From Terriglobia bacterium (lineage in GTDB: Bacteria > Acidobacteriota > Terriglobia > UBA7540): a stretch of DNA of 10,483 nt. The notes below the pieces were generated by a model. The model had not been told where the DNA came from. It made no database searches and was given only the letters and a program-made list of their open reading frames with translations. Where the stretch lies: contig JASHTR010000315.1 of assembly GCA_030040455.1 (NCBI GenBank), positions 1-10,483 of the forward strand, given 5' to 3'. Positions 1 to 6,113 of this stretch are shown here, one piece after another; within the stretch, counting starts at the first letter, position 1, and the number at the start of each line of letters is the position of its first letter. The position numbers were made by a program, and so were the translations under genes.

Positions 1-509
1 TGAAGGTGGAAATCAGGGACACGGAGGGCGGAGGCAGCGGTATCCAGTACCGTAGCAAAACGGGTTTGCCATGGTACGGAAGGGGCAAGCCGCCAGTTTC
101 CAACATGAATTGGTGGATGACGGGTCCCCAGGCCGACTTCTGGTTTCCGGTCCCTCCTTATGCGTCCGTCTTCACCGGTCAGCTCTACTCGGAAAACACA
201 CCGCTCGGCATCATCGCTTGGCGCGGCCAGGTCGTGCAGATGGCGCCCGGAGAGACGCCAACGTTAGTCGCCAACATAGGCAACCGGACGGCGCTCGGAG
301 GGTACGATAAGATTGATGATTGGAACCAGTTTCTTATCATCGCGCGTGGCGGCACAATCATACAGATCGTGAACGGACAGTTGATGTCCGTCCTGGTCGA
401 TGACGATCCAAATGACTCCAACAACGAGTCCGGAATGGTCGGCATCGAAATCGAAAGCGCGCCTTGCAAGGTGGCGGTCCGTAGCATCTGGATCCGGAAG
501 CTCCGATAG
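1..509 (+). CDS. DUF1080 (3-keto-disaccharide hydrolase-like) domain protein, 3' part
   Basis: This is the C-terminal part of a secreted-type beta-sandwich protein of the DUF1080 family (PF06439), related to concanavalin-type lectin/glucanase folds and associated with hydrolysis of 3-keto sugars. What is visible: KVEIRDTEGGGSGIQYRS at the left edge, then TGQLY, DKIDDWNQFLIIARGG and IVNGQ, and a C-terminal strand ending in RSIWIRKLR before the TAG at 507-509. This order (GxSGIxxRS, then a YEVQ/TGxLY-type region, then WN...I...G..I...NG, then a terminal I.I..L strand) is characteristic of the family. The frame is open to the window edge. The GTG at position 6 falls inside the first conserved strand, so it is not the real start and the gene begins upstream. 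About 168 residues are present of an expected 200 to 250. Family assignment is fairly sure; substrate is unknown. Confidence 0.82.
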   Translation, partial: KVEIRDTEGGGSGIQYRSKTGLPWYGRGKPPVSNMNWWMTGPQADFWFPVPPYASVFTGQLYSENTPLGIIAWRGQVVQMAPGETPTLVANIGNRTALGGYDKIDDWNQFLIIARGGTIIQIVNGQLMSVLVDDDPNDSNNESGMVGIEIESAPCKVAVRSIWIRKLR

Positions 510-544
510 ATGGCCGTTTCGGGCCCCGCGAAGGAGAATTCTCT

Positions 545-562
545 GGAGGACTTTGTTCCTCC
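545..562. other. Small hairpin downstream of the DUF1080 gene
   Basis: GGAGGA (545-550) pairs with TCCTCC (557-562) around a 6-nt loop, 36 bases after the DUF1080 stop codon. No T-run follows on either strand, so it is at best a transcript-end stabilising structure and not a clear intrinsic terminator. The rest of 510-689 contains no credible gene. Confidence 0.35.
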
Positions 563-689
563 TAAGGCAGCCGTCGGGAGCAATCGCGAGGCCCCGCCAA
601 ATTGGCAAGACACCGCTCGGCCTCGCACGAATGCAGGCTGCGACGATAGAGGGAAGGAAGGTGCGAAATAAATCTCACGCTTAAGTAAC

Positions 690-765
690 TGGAGCCGGCG
701 AAGGGAATCGAACCCCCGACCTACGGTTTACGAAACCGTTGCTCTGCCAACTGAGCTACGCCGGC
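690..765 (-). tRNA. tRNA-Thr (anticodon CGU)
   Basis: Read on the minus strand, the sequence folds into a standard 76-nt cloverleaf. The 7-bp acceptor stem GCCGGCG/CGCCGGC is perfect. The D arm is GCTC/GAGC with loop AGTTGGCA, and the anticodon stem is ACGGT/ACCGT with loop TTCGTAA, giving anticodon CGT, which reads the threonine codon ACG. The variable loop is AGGTC and the T loop is TTCGATT. The T stem GGGGG/CCCTT has two G-U wobbles. The discriminator base is T and the 3' CCA is encoded in the DNA (690-692). It stands alone, with no neighbouring tRNA or integrase gene. Its promoter and leader lie at 766-907. Confidence 0.96.
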
Positions 766-775
766 GGAGATGAAA

Positions 776-824
776 ATGCTCACCCAACAACCTTAGCACG
801 GTCGCCAAAATTGCGGGTGAGCAT
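776..824 (-). other. Perfect 10-bp inverted repeat in the tRNA-Thr leader
   Basis: ATGCTCACCC at 776-785 and its exact reverse complement at 815-824 enclose 29 nt. In the predicted tRNA precursor this hairpin would end 10 nt before the mature 5' end, in the RNase P processing region. No protein-coding potential is visible here. The role in folding or processing of the precursor is inferred. Confidence 0.6.
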
Positions 825-844
825 CTTTGAGAGGAGATTAGAAA

Positions 845-861
845 GGCGGACGCGCTCCGCC
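845..861 (-). other. GC-rich hairpin early in the tRNA leader, possible attenuator
   Basis: GGCGGA (845-850) pairs with TCCGCC (856-861) around a 5-nt loop. On the minus strand the hairpin is followed by TTTCT. It would form about 10 nt after the predicted transcription start of tRNA-Thr. The T-tract is short, so strong termination is unlikely. An alternative pairing exists between GCGCTCCG (852-859) and CGGAGCGC (890-897), but the latter lies in the promoter spacer and would not be transcribed. Confidence 0.4.
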
Positions 862-877
862 AACTAAACCCGAAGGG

Positions 878-907
878 AGTCTAGTGAATCGGAGCGCTTG
901 GTGTCAA
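878..907 (-). promoter_or_regulatory. Sigma70-type promoter of tRNA-Thr
   Basis: On the minus strand a perfect TTGACA (-35; plus positions 902-907) is followed by an 18-nt spacer and TAGACT (-10; 878-883, four of six consensus bases). Just upstream of the -35, plus positions 913-960 are almost entirely A and T, which would act as an UP element. The bases after the -10 include CCCTTCGGG, a GC-rich discriminator of the sort found at growth-rate-controlled stable RNA promoters. Predicted start is near 871, giving a leader of about 105 nt. This is read from the sequence; no transcription data. Confidence 0.6.
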
Positions 908-912
908 GGAGT

Positions 913-960
913 TTTTACAAAAAAATTTATCAATTTAAGTATTTTTATATCAATAAGTTA
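913..960. promoter_or_regulatory. AT-rich tract, probable UP element
   Basis: A 48-bp tract with very few G or C bases, in contrast to the GC-rich surroundings, abuts the upstream side of the tRNA-Thr -35 box. A and T runs in this position commonly bind the RNA polymerase alpha subunits at stable RNA promoters. From 961 to 1054 I see nothing. Confidence 0.45.
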
Positions 961-1054
961 CGGATAGCGCGTCATCCTGGAGAGGGCCTGTAGCAATGCT
1001 CGTAGCGAAGGCGAAAATTAGCGAAAGTCTATCGTCGTAAGTCGAATAAATGCT

Positions 1055-2140
1055 TTACCTTAGCTTCAGGCGGATCAGTTCTTCTCCATCCGGCGTCACA
1101 AACGAAGAATTTGGGAAGAGCTTTAGCATCAACCGTTTGGCAAGGAAGATCAAAATCCCGCCCGTGACAGCGAGTACGATGATGATGAGGACCAGCTCAC
1201 CGTTGGCGACGAGCAACATGACAAGCTGGTAAGCGATAGATTGATTCCCTCTGTAGCGTGGACTCCACGTGAGGGACTCGGCGACCTTAAATTGATCTAG
1301 AAGACGGCTGGCGGCGTTCTCAGAGGCTGCATTCAAGACTAGCAGCGCATACGAACCTTCCTGACGCCCATAAATAGAGCTTAAGCCGCGGCTTTGGTTG
1401 AGCTTGAGAGCTTCGTTGAGAGTCTTGAAGCGCAGCTCGGCAATCTGGGGTGTAGGATAACTGATTTCGAGTAGTGATAAGCGCGTGCCGCCAATGTGGT
1501 ATGTTCCCATCTGCACTTCGGCGCCTTCATTAAAACCGATGAGGTTCACAGGAAAGGACGGCAAAACAATTTGAGCTGTCTTCACGCCTAACAGGTACTT
1601 TTCCGTTCCCGGAATCAACCCTTGGGCCGGCAAGGGAACAGGAAGGCTCTGGAGGTTTTCGATCGAGAGGTGGGCTCCGCCGATTGCGATTAAAAGCGCT
1701 CGAAAGTTATTTTCCGGGAGTCCGGAATTCGCAGGGCGCAATACACGGATGAAATACCTTCCCCGCGTCATTAGCGCTTGCCTGGCATTTGCCATGACCA
1801 TTTGAATGTCCGGTAATGGCCTCATGCCTTCGTTTTGATAAAACGTATACAGGCTGAATGCGGAAGAAGGATCCGCCGCCTCCTCGAAGATTGCATTTGC
1901 GTGAACGCTCCCGAGCTGATAGGTGCGCTCGGTCCCCGACTGAACGCCGAGTTCCTGGTCAACGGCAACCTGGTCCCCGAATTGAGCGAGCGCCTGGAGC
2001 GGCAAGTTGGTTGACCCCGTAAGCTCCCACTTGGAAACAGGGATCAAAGGAATCACCACGTTCTTCTGCGCCGCGGCGAGGGGAAGAACGCTGAACAAGA
2101 GTATCAGGAGCGAGGAACGGCTGCCCGAAGGGGGAAACAT
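1055..2140 (-). CDS. Exported single-pass membrane protein, DUF6599-like, unknown function
   Basis: The product has 361 residues. Residues 1-24 look like a signal peptide (hydrophobic LLILLFSVLPLAAA, then AQ). Residues about 45-300 form a long soluble domain including FGDQVAVDQELG, SSAFSLYTFYQNEGM and a region enclosed by GGAHLSIENLQ. A strongly hydrophobic segment at about 315-334 is followed by a basic cytoplasmic tail (KRLMLKLF). The topology is therefore periplasmic domain, one membrane span, short tail. The SAFSLYTFYQ stretch resembles proteins annotated DUF6599 in Acidobacteriota; I hold this family call tentatively. I chose the ATG at 2140 because it begins the signal peptide and lies 13 bp after the amidase stop. 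The frame stays open to 2386, but that extension overlaps the amidase gene and has no signal-like start. Third gene of the cell-wall hydrolase operon, so a role near peptidoglycan is plausible but unproven. Confidence 0.8.
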   Translation of the reverse strand: MFPPSGSRSSLLILLFSVLPLAAAQKNVVIPLIPVSKWELTGSTNLPLQALAQFGDQVAVDQELGVQSGTERTYQLGSVHANAIFEEAADPSSAFSLYTFYQNEGMRPLPDIQMVMANARQALMTRGRYFIRVLRPANSGLPENNFRALLIAIGGAHLSIENLQSLPVPLPAQGLIPGTEKYLLGVKTAQIVLPSFPVNLIGFNEGAEVQMGTYHIGGTRLSLLEISYPTPQIAELRFKTLNEALKLNQSRGLSSIYGRQEGSYALLVLNAASENAASRLLDQFKVAESLTWSPRYRGNQSIAYQLVMLLVANGELVLIIIVLAVTGGILIFLAKRLMLKLFPNSSFVTPDGEELIRLKLR

Positions 2141-2153
2141 CAAGCCTAGGATA

Positions 2154-4142
2154 TCAGAAACTCGGCGGATCTTCCTGAGCAGTTGGCTGGGTAGCGGGCC
2201 GGGTAGAAGGCGCTGTGGCTTCCTGGGCAACGCGCAGGGTGCCGAGCGTGCTTGCGTATCGTCGAATGCCAACGTAAAGGGCAACGGCAATCTTCTCGCG
2301 GTAAGAGGCGCTGCGCAGGAGGCGCTCATCGTGGGGATTGGAGAGGAACGAAATCTCCGCGAGGACCGACGGCATATTGGCGCCAATGAGCACTACAAAA
2401 GGCGCCTTTTTCACCCCGCGGTCGGGCTGCGGGTAGCCATCTTCATCCAGATGCTGGACAAGCTGACGGTCAACCATTTTGGCAAACTCATCCGACTCGT
2501 CGATTTTCTCTGAGAGCGCAATCTTCTTAACCAGACTTTGAAGCTGGTAGACGGATGCGCGTGAAGTCGCGTTTTCGCGTGCGGCCAGCGCCAGGGCCTC
2601 CGGGTCGGAAGTGAAGTTCAGAAAATATGCTTCAATGCCGCGGGCAGACGGGTCGCGGCTGGCGTTGGCATGGATGGAGATGAAGAGGTCAGCCGCATAT
2701 TCATTCGCAATGGCGGTTCGCTCCTCAAGCGGGATAAAAGTGTCCGTGCTGCGAGTCATGATCACTTCGCAGCCCATCCGGCGCTGGATCAGTTTTCTCA
2801 GCCGCAGGCCGACGTCAAGCACCACATCCTTCTCTTCAAGCCCCGTGGGACCAATGGTTCCCGTATCGTGACCGCCATGCCCCGGATCGATTACGATGCG
2901 ACGTATTTTTAGCCCCAAGGCGCGGGTCAGCGTGGGTGAAGCTGCGGCCGCGGAAGGTGATGGCGGGACCAGGGATGCATCGGTGGAAGGCGGCGGTGCG
3001 GGGGATGAGGCGATAACACCCTCCGGCTTAGGGAGACGAGGCGCGTTGTTCTTTTCGGGAGGCCACGCTTCGTCGGTTGTTCCAAGCGGAAGGGAAGGAT
3101 CAGCCGCCGGTCGATGGTGGAGGTCCGCAGGCCCGATCCCGGGAGCGCGGCTTGGCTTTCCACCGGTGGACGCCTGGGCTACAAGCTCTCTTTCGCTCCC
3201 GTGAACGTCAATGATCAACCGAAAAGGATTCGGAAGGGAAAAGACAGAGAAATCCTCAATCTGCGGCACATCCAGCACCACGCGTGTAACGCGAGGGCTA
3301 AATTGTGCAACCCGGATTCGCTGCAGAAATCCGTTCTCCACCGGGAAAACCTTCCGCGCCAGGTTTCCGCTCAAGCGGGCGTTCGAAAGGTCAAAGACAA
3401 GGCGCGGCGGATTTTCAAGGTGCATAGCGTTAAACTTCACCTGCCCGGCGACCCGGACCACCACGCGGGTAAAGTTCGGCCCGGTCCAGTCGCGGATTCC
3501 TTCGACCTCCTGAAGGTGGTCGGGGCTTAAGGAGTCGTCGGAGGGAGCGGGGTTAGAGACTTCCTTGACCTCCGGGGCGTGAACGGCGGACCATCCGGCT
3601 AATTTCCGGTCAATGCTCGCAATCTGATTCTGCGCTTCGGCGGCTTTAGAGGATCGCGGATACACAGCGAGGAATTGCTGATAGGCAGCCCTCGCCTCTT
3701 CCGGATTTTCGATCTCCGTCCGGTAAATTTCCGCGATCGTGAACAGAGCGTCACGTGCCAGACTGCTGTGCGGGTATTGGATGCTGAGAAACTGATAGGC
3801 GTCGATCGCCTGTGAATAATAGCGGTCATTCGAGAACTGGCGGCCCATCTCCTCATAGACTTCAGCCGCCGCGGCGAGGGCGGTGGGCGTTTTGGGATAT
3901 GCCGGGTCCGTGCGGTAGACGAGTTGAAACGACCGGATCACTTTCAGGTAATCCGCTGCGGAGCGGTTGGAACGGGTTTCGAGCGCCACCCTCATGCGGA
4001 CCGCTTTCTGCCACGCCAGGGCGGCCTTCGCGCCGCTAGAAGGTGTTGCGCCCCAACCGCTTCCCCACGCCAGCAAAAAAACGGCTACACAGAGAATCCC
4101 TTTAGTCCACAGCCGCTCGCTATTCTCGCCGCCGCTCGTCAT
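2154..4142 (-). CDS. N-acetylmuramoyl-L-alanine amidase with TPR-like, AMIN and Amidase_3 domains
   Basis: This enzyme cleaves the amide bond between N-acetylmuramic acid and the stem peptide during cell separation and wall turnover. The 662-residue product (residues numbered from the ATG at 4142) has a signal peptide (about 10-32), an alpha-helical TPR or YbgF-like region (about 60-180), an AMIN domain (about 215-315) and a Pro/Ser/Ala-rich linker (about 320-408). The Amidase_3 domain (PF01520) occupies about 412-630. Zinc and catalytic residues are all visible: His422 in DPGHGG, Glu437 in EEKDV, His491 in SIHAN and Glu596 in VLAEISFLSN. A Thr/Pro-rich tail ends the protein. The ATG overlaps the stop of the upstream transglycosylase gene as TGATG, so translation is probably coupled. 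A TTG one codon earlier is possible but less likely. The TPR-like extension makes the protein longer than AmiC (about 420 residues) and may dock a partner. The AMIN domain suggests septal targeting. Confidence 0.94.
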   Translation of the reverse strand: MTSGGENSERLWTKGILCVAVFLLAWGSGWGATPSSGAKAALAWQKAVRMRVALETRSNRSAADYLKVIRSFQLVYRTDPAYPKTPTALAAAAEVYEEMGRQFSNDRYYSQAIDAYQFLSIQYPHSSLARDALFTIAEIYRTEIENPEEARAAYQQFLAVYPRSSKAAEAQNQIASIDRKLAGWSAVHAPEVKEVSNPAPSDDSLSPDHLQEVEGIRDWTGPNFTRVVVRVAGQVKFNAMHLENPPRLVFDLSNARLSGNLARKVFPVENGFLQRIRVAQFSPRVTRVVLDVPQIEDFSVFSLPNPFRLIIDVHGSERELVAQASTGGKPSRAPGIGPADLHHRPAADPSLPLGTTDEAWPPEKNNAPRLPKPEGVIASSPAPPPSTDASLVPPSPSAAAASPTLTRALGLKIRRIVIDPGHGGHDTGTIGPTGLEEKDVVLDVGLRLRKLIQRRMGCEVIMTRSTDTFIPLEERTAIANEYAADLFISIHANASRDPSARGIEAYFLNFTSDPEALALAARENATSRASVYQLQSLVKKIALSEKIDESDEFAKMVDRQLVQHLDEDGYPQPDRGVKKAPFVVLIGANMPSVLAEISFLSNPHDERLLRSASYREKIAVALYVGIRRYASTLGTLRVAQEATAPSTRPATQPTAQEDPPSF

Positions 4143-4813
4143 CAAAACCCCCCGTCATTCGTGAAGCGAATCACGCCTCTTGCGTCTATGGTGCGGACGA
4201 TGGGAGCCTCGCGTGGCGCAGGCGTTGCACTTTTTCCTTCCCGAGCGAGGTGGTAAAGCGACGTCACCTTGCGCACGTAATGGACCGTTTCAGGAATAGC
4301 AGGAATTCGGCCGGCGCGAAGCACGGAATGCTCGCCCGCATTGTAAGCCGCGAGAGAAAGCGGGATGTTTCCGCCGAAAAGATCCAGCAGATAGCGAAGA
4401 TACGTCACGCCACCGGTCACGTTCTGCTCGGGGTTGAAGGGATTCTCCACGCCGAATCTCGCCGCGGTTTGAGGCATGAGTTGCATCAATCCCATCGCGC
4501 CCTTCGAAGACACTGCCTGCGGGTTGTATCCGGATTCAACCTTGATGACCGCGTCTACTAAAGTGGGATCAACACGGAACTCGCGGCCAGTCTTCGCTAA
4601 CAGATGCGCGAGACCGTCCGGCTCCTTGGGGGAAGGGCTGGAAGACATCGCGGCGGGCGGGGGGCTTGCAGGGGTTGGATCGCCCGTGTTGATATACACA
4701 GTACGGCCTTGCTCGTTGGTGATCTGAACGATATGGTCTGCCTCCGCCATGATGGAGGAGAGAACAATCCAGGCGCACAGAAGGGCAATCCTGCAGGTCA
4801 TCTGGTTGCGCAT
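4142..4813 (-). CDS. Exported lytic transglycosylase, SLT domain (family 1)
   Basis: Lytic transglycosylases cut the MurNAc-GlcNAc glycosidic bond of peptidoglycan, leaving 1,6-anhydro-MurNAc. The 223-residue product starts with a signal peptide (residues 1-24, ending near MAEA). The SLT domain (PF01464) spans about 66-185. Its catalytic Glu is Glu93 in VESGYNP, followed by KGAMGLMQLMP (104-114), AAYNAGE (155-161) and the VHYVRKV helix (177-183). The domain is bracketed by two short similar segments, residues 28-43 (IVQITNEQGRTVYINT) and 205-219 (IVRTIDARGVIRFTN), of the DUF4124-like type that reads basic-G-x-hydrophobic-F/Y-x-N/D. The ATG at 4813 is preceded by AAGGG at a suitable distance; the ATG at 4801 is a less likely alternative. 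First gene of an operon with the amidase, whose start codon overlaps this stop. Confidence 0.93.
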   Translation of the reverse strand: MRNQMTCRIALLCAWIVLSSIMAEADHIVQITNEQGRTVYINTGDPTPASPPPAAMSSSPSPKEPDGLAHLLAKTGREFRVDPTLVDAVIKVESGYNPQAVSSKGAMGLMQLMPQTAARFGVENPFNPEQNVTGGVTYLRYLLDLFGGNIPLSLAAYNAGEHSVLRAGRIPAIPETVHYVRKVTSLYHLAREGKSATPAPREAPIVRTIDARGVIRFTNDGGF

Positions 4814-5038
4814 TGAGCCCTTGTGCCCCTTTCTTCAAAAGCAGAGCTGAAAGGCCGCTCTCATCAAACCTTTCGACGCCTTTCGATCAAGGCGTGAGCG
4901 CAGCTTCACTCCCTCGCGGCACAATGCTGGCGCACCCGCGTCATTCTCTATTCTATATCAGTTGGTGGCAATCGAGCGAATCGAAAAATTGCGGTTTCAG
5001 ACAGCAGCTTTAATATTTATTAAATTTTAAATCTTCAT

Positions 5039-5157
5039 TTGGAGTGCGGCGGCTTGCCACCGCTTTTCCCAAGGCCAGCTTGCTGGCCACGGGATATTCC
5101 TTCAGCGCCGCGAGCGCGCTCGCCGGCGCAAAGCGGCAGCACGCTGCCACACTCCAA
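5039..5157. repeat. 119-bp palindromic element, 28-bp imperfect arms
   Basis: The left arm (5039-5066, starting TTGGAGTGCGGCGG) and right arm (5130-5157, ending GCCACACTCCAA) are reverse complements at 23 of 28 positions. Inside lie a perfect 7-bp hairpin GGCCAGC-TT-GCTGGCC (5073-5088) and the palindromes GAGCGCGCTC (5112-5121) and CGCCGGCG (5121-5128). The nested symmetry would allow a cruciform or branched RNA. Repeats beginning GGAGTGCGGC or similar are, from memory, frequent between genes in Acidobacteriota; copy number cannot be judged from one window. No open frame suggests a transposase. Confidence 0.7.
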
Positions 5158-5191
5158 GACTCCCTTAAAGAGAAGTGTTGGACGCACCACA

Positions 5192-5298
5192 CTATTGAGG
5201 ATTACCCATTATAGTGACGACCTTTTTTGCCGAAAGACCGGCGGTCACAGGCCGCCGCTACAGCGCTTGTTGTCACTATAATTGGTAATCCTCCGTAG
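5192..5298. mobile_element. MITE-like element with long terminal inverted repeats
   Basis: The arms at 5197-5220 (GAGGATTACC start) and 5270-5293 (GGTAATCCTC end) are reverse complements at 22 of 24 positions. With a short gap the match reaches 5192 and 5298, where both ends carry CTA/TAG, so a duplicated TA target, as used by IS630/Tc1-mariner elements, is possible. The 49-bp centre holds a second hairpin, CGGCGG (5239-5244) with CCGCCG (5252-5257). At about 107 bp it is far too small for a transposase and would be mobilised in trans if it is a MITE. A non-mobile palindromic repeat is the alternative. Confidence 0.6.
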
Positions 5299-5451
5299 GG
5301 CGGTGAACCTGATCGAGGCTATCGAGTGGGCCCTCGGATACTGAGGAGATCCGCTTGTAGGCGTGCCATTCCGCGACGCGAAGACGCAACGTTATAAAGC
5401 AAACTCCGCGCTGCCCTGCCGTTTGGTTTATGGTCGGGAGCAGGAAAGAAT

Positions 5452-5754
5452 TCAGGCTCGGAAAGCCGGTGGGGCGACGACGATGCCTAGCTTCCGCAGC
5501 GCATCGAGGTAATATTTCCTGTAAAGAATGTCCCATTCCGCGCTTCCTTCCGGAATGGTCCGCTTTTGGGAGGTGATCTGCTGCGTCACGCGAGCATCGA
5601 GCTGCTCTTCTTCACGCGCCAGGTCGTTAATGATTTTCACAATTTCCTGGCGGATCGTGTTGGGTTCCTCGAAAATTTCTACCTCATCCAGGTCCGTAAT
5701 GGCGGTGGTGAGAAGGCGCGCAAGCTGATGGATTTTTTCGTAGGTGAGTTTCAT
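5452..5754 (-). CDS. DUF507 family protein (downstream copy)
   Basis: A 100-residue, charged, alpha-helical cytoplasmic protein without signal peptide or membrane segment. It begins MKLTYEKIHQLARLL, continues with an acidic DLDEVEIFEEPNTIRQEIVKII segment and ends with a helix YRKYYLDALRKLGIVV. This pattern and length match DUF507 (PF04368), whose function is not established. The ATG at 5754 lies 6 bp after the stop of the second DUF507 gene, so both are surely co-transcribed and probably translationally coupled. The upstream GCGGGT is a weak ribosome-binding site, which fits coupling. The residues 92-100 tail (VAPPAFRA) is probably disordered. Confidence 0.85.
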   Translation of the reverse strand: MKLTYEKIHQLARLLTTAITDLDEVEIFEEPNTIRQEIVKIINDLAREEEQLDARVTQQITSQKRTIPEGSAEWDILYRKYYLDALRKLGIVVAPPAFRA

Positions 5755-5760
5755 GACCCG

Positions 5761-6039
5761 CTAAAGAATAATGTTGCGCTCCCGCACGAGTTGTCTTTTG
5801 ACCTTTTTGAACATGTCTTCGTAAGCGACGCCCATCTCTCTCATCTGACCGTCGTATTCCTCAAGGATCTTGCGGACTTCTTCGTTGAGGTGGTCCTCAA
5901 CGCCCATTTCTTCAAGCATGACCTGAGTCATGACTTCATTGACATATTCCGCCTGGTCGTACTGGATGAGTTTTGCGTCGGTTAACCGTTTGAGGACCTG
6001 CTTGGCCATGTAAGCCACATATTCTCGGGGCAGCCGCAT
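5761..6039 (-). CDS. DUF507 family protein (upstream copy)
   Basis: A 92-residue helical cytoplasmic protein. It starts MRLPREYVAYMAKQVLKRL, continues with a segment rich in Glu and Met (NEVMTQVMLEEMGVEDHLNEE) and ends KKVKRQLVRERNIIL. It shares length, the N-terminal helix pattern and the acidic middle with the adjacent DUF507 protein, so the two are divergent paralogues. The frame extends to 6138, but I chose the ATG at 6039 because it begins the family's conserved first helix and GGAGGGAA lies upstream. An ATG at 6060 has no ribosome-binding site. The TAG stop at 5761 is followed after 6 bp by the second copy. Possible heteromeric partners; function unknown. Confidence 0.82.
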   Translation of the reverse strand: MRLPREYVAYMAKQVLKRLTDAKLIQYDQAEYVNEVMTQVMLEEMGVEDHLNEEVRKILEEYDGQMREMGVAYEDMFKKVKRQLVRERNIIL

Positions 6040-6113
6040 GGGCGCGAACGTTCCCTCCATAAAGCGATAACGGCAGTGTATCGGGTAAGGTTTCAGGGTG
6101 TCAAGGTTTGGCG

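Larger units (their letters stand above)
4814..5451. other. 638-bp intergenic region with two palindromic elements
   Basis: There is no credible gene between the DUF507 pair and the transglycosylase; the short open frames here are crossed by palindromes and lack ribosome-binding sites. The part next to the transglycosylase (4814-5038) should hold its promoter. TATAGAAT on the minus strand (about 4950-4957) could supply a -10, but I see no convincing -35 at the right distance. A leader hairpin ACGCCTT/AAGGCGT lies at 4876-4895. The bases at 5009-5040 are AT-rich. The two palindromic elements at 5039-5157 and 5192-5298 are listed separately. I see nothing defined in 5299-5451. Confidence 0.6.

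Noticed and set aside
185..628. Minus-strand open frame opposite the DUF1080 gene
   Set aside because: Low-complexity Ser, Arg and Pro-rich translation with no motif, antisense to a real family domain.
690..765. tRNA-Thr as an attachment site for an integrated element
   Set aside because: No integrase, and no repeated tRNA 3' end in the window.
2141..2386. Upstream extension of the DUF6599-like gene's open frame
   Set aside because: It overlaps the amidase coding end, is rich in Arg, Pro and Ser as an out-of-frame shadow would be, and the signal peptide begins at 2140.
2007..2513. Plus-strand open frame of 168 codons opposite the amidase and DUF6599-like genes
   Set aside because: It lies antisense to two well-supported genes, spans their junction and has no recognisable domain; it is explained by the GC-rich coding strand opposite.
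4143..4145. TTG start for the amidase one codon before the ATG
   Set aside because: The ATG at 4142 gives the standard TGATG coupling; TTG is a weaker start and adds one residue.
5039..5298. CRISPR array or direct repeat array
   Set aside because: The repeats are inverted, unrelated to each other and not separated by regular spacers.
5276..5536. Minus-strand open frame of 86 codons downstream of the DUF507 genes
   Set aside because: It overlaps the DUF507 coding end in another frame and enters the palindromic element; no ribosome-binding site or motif.
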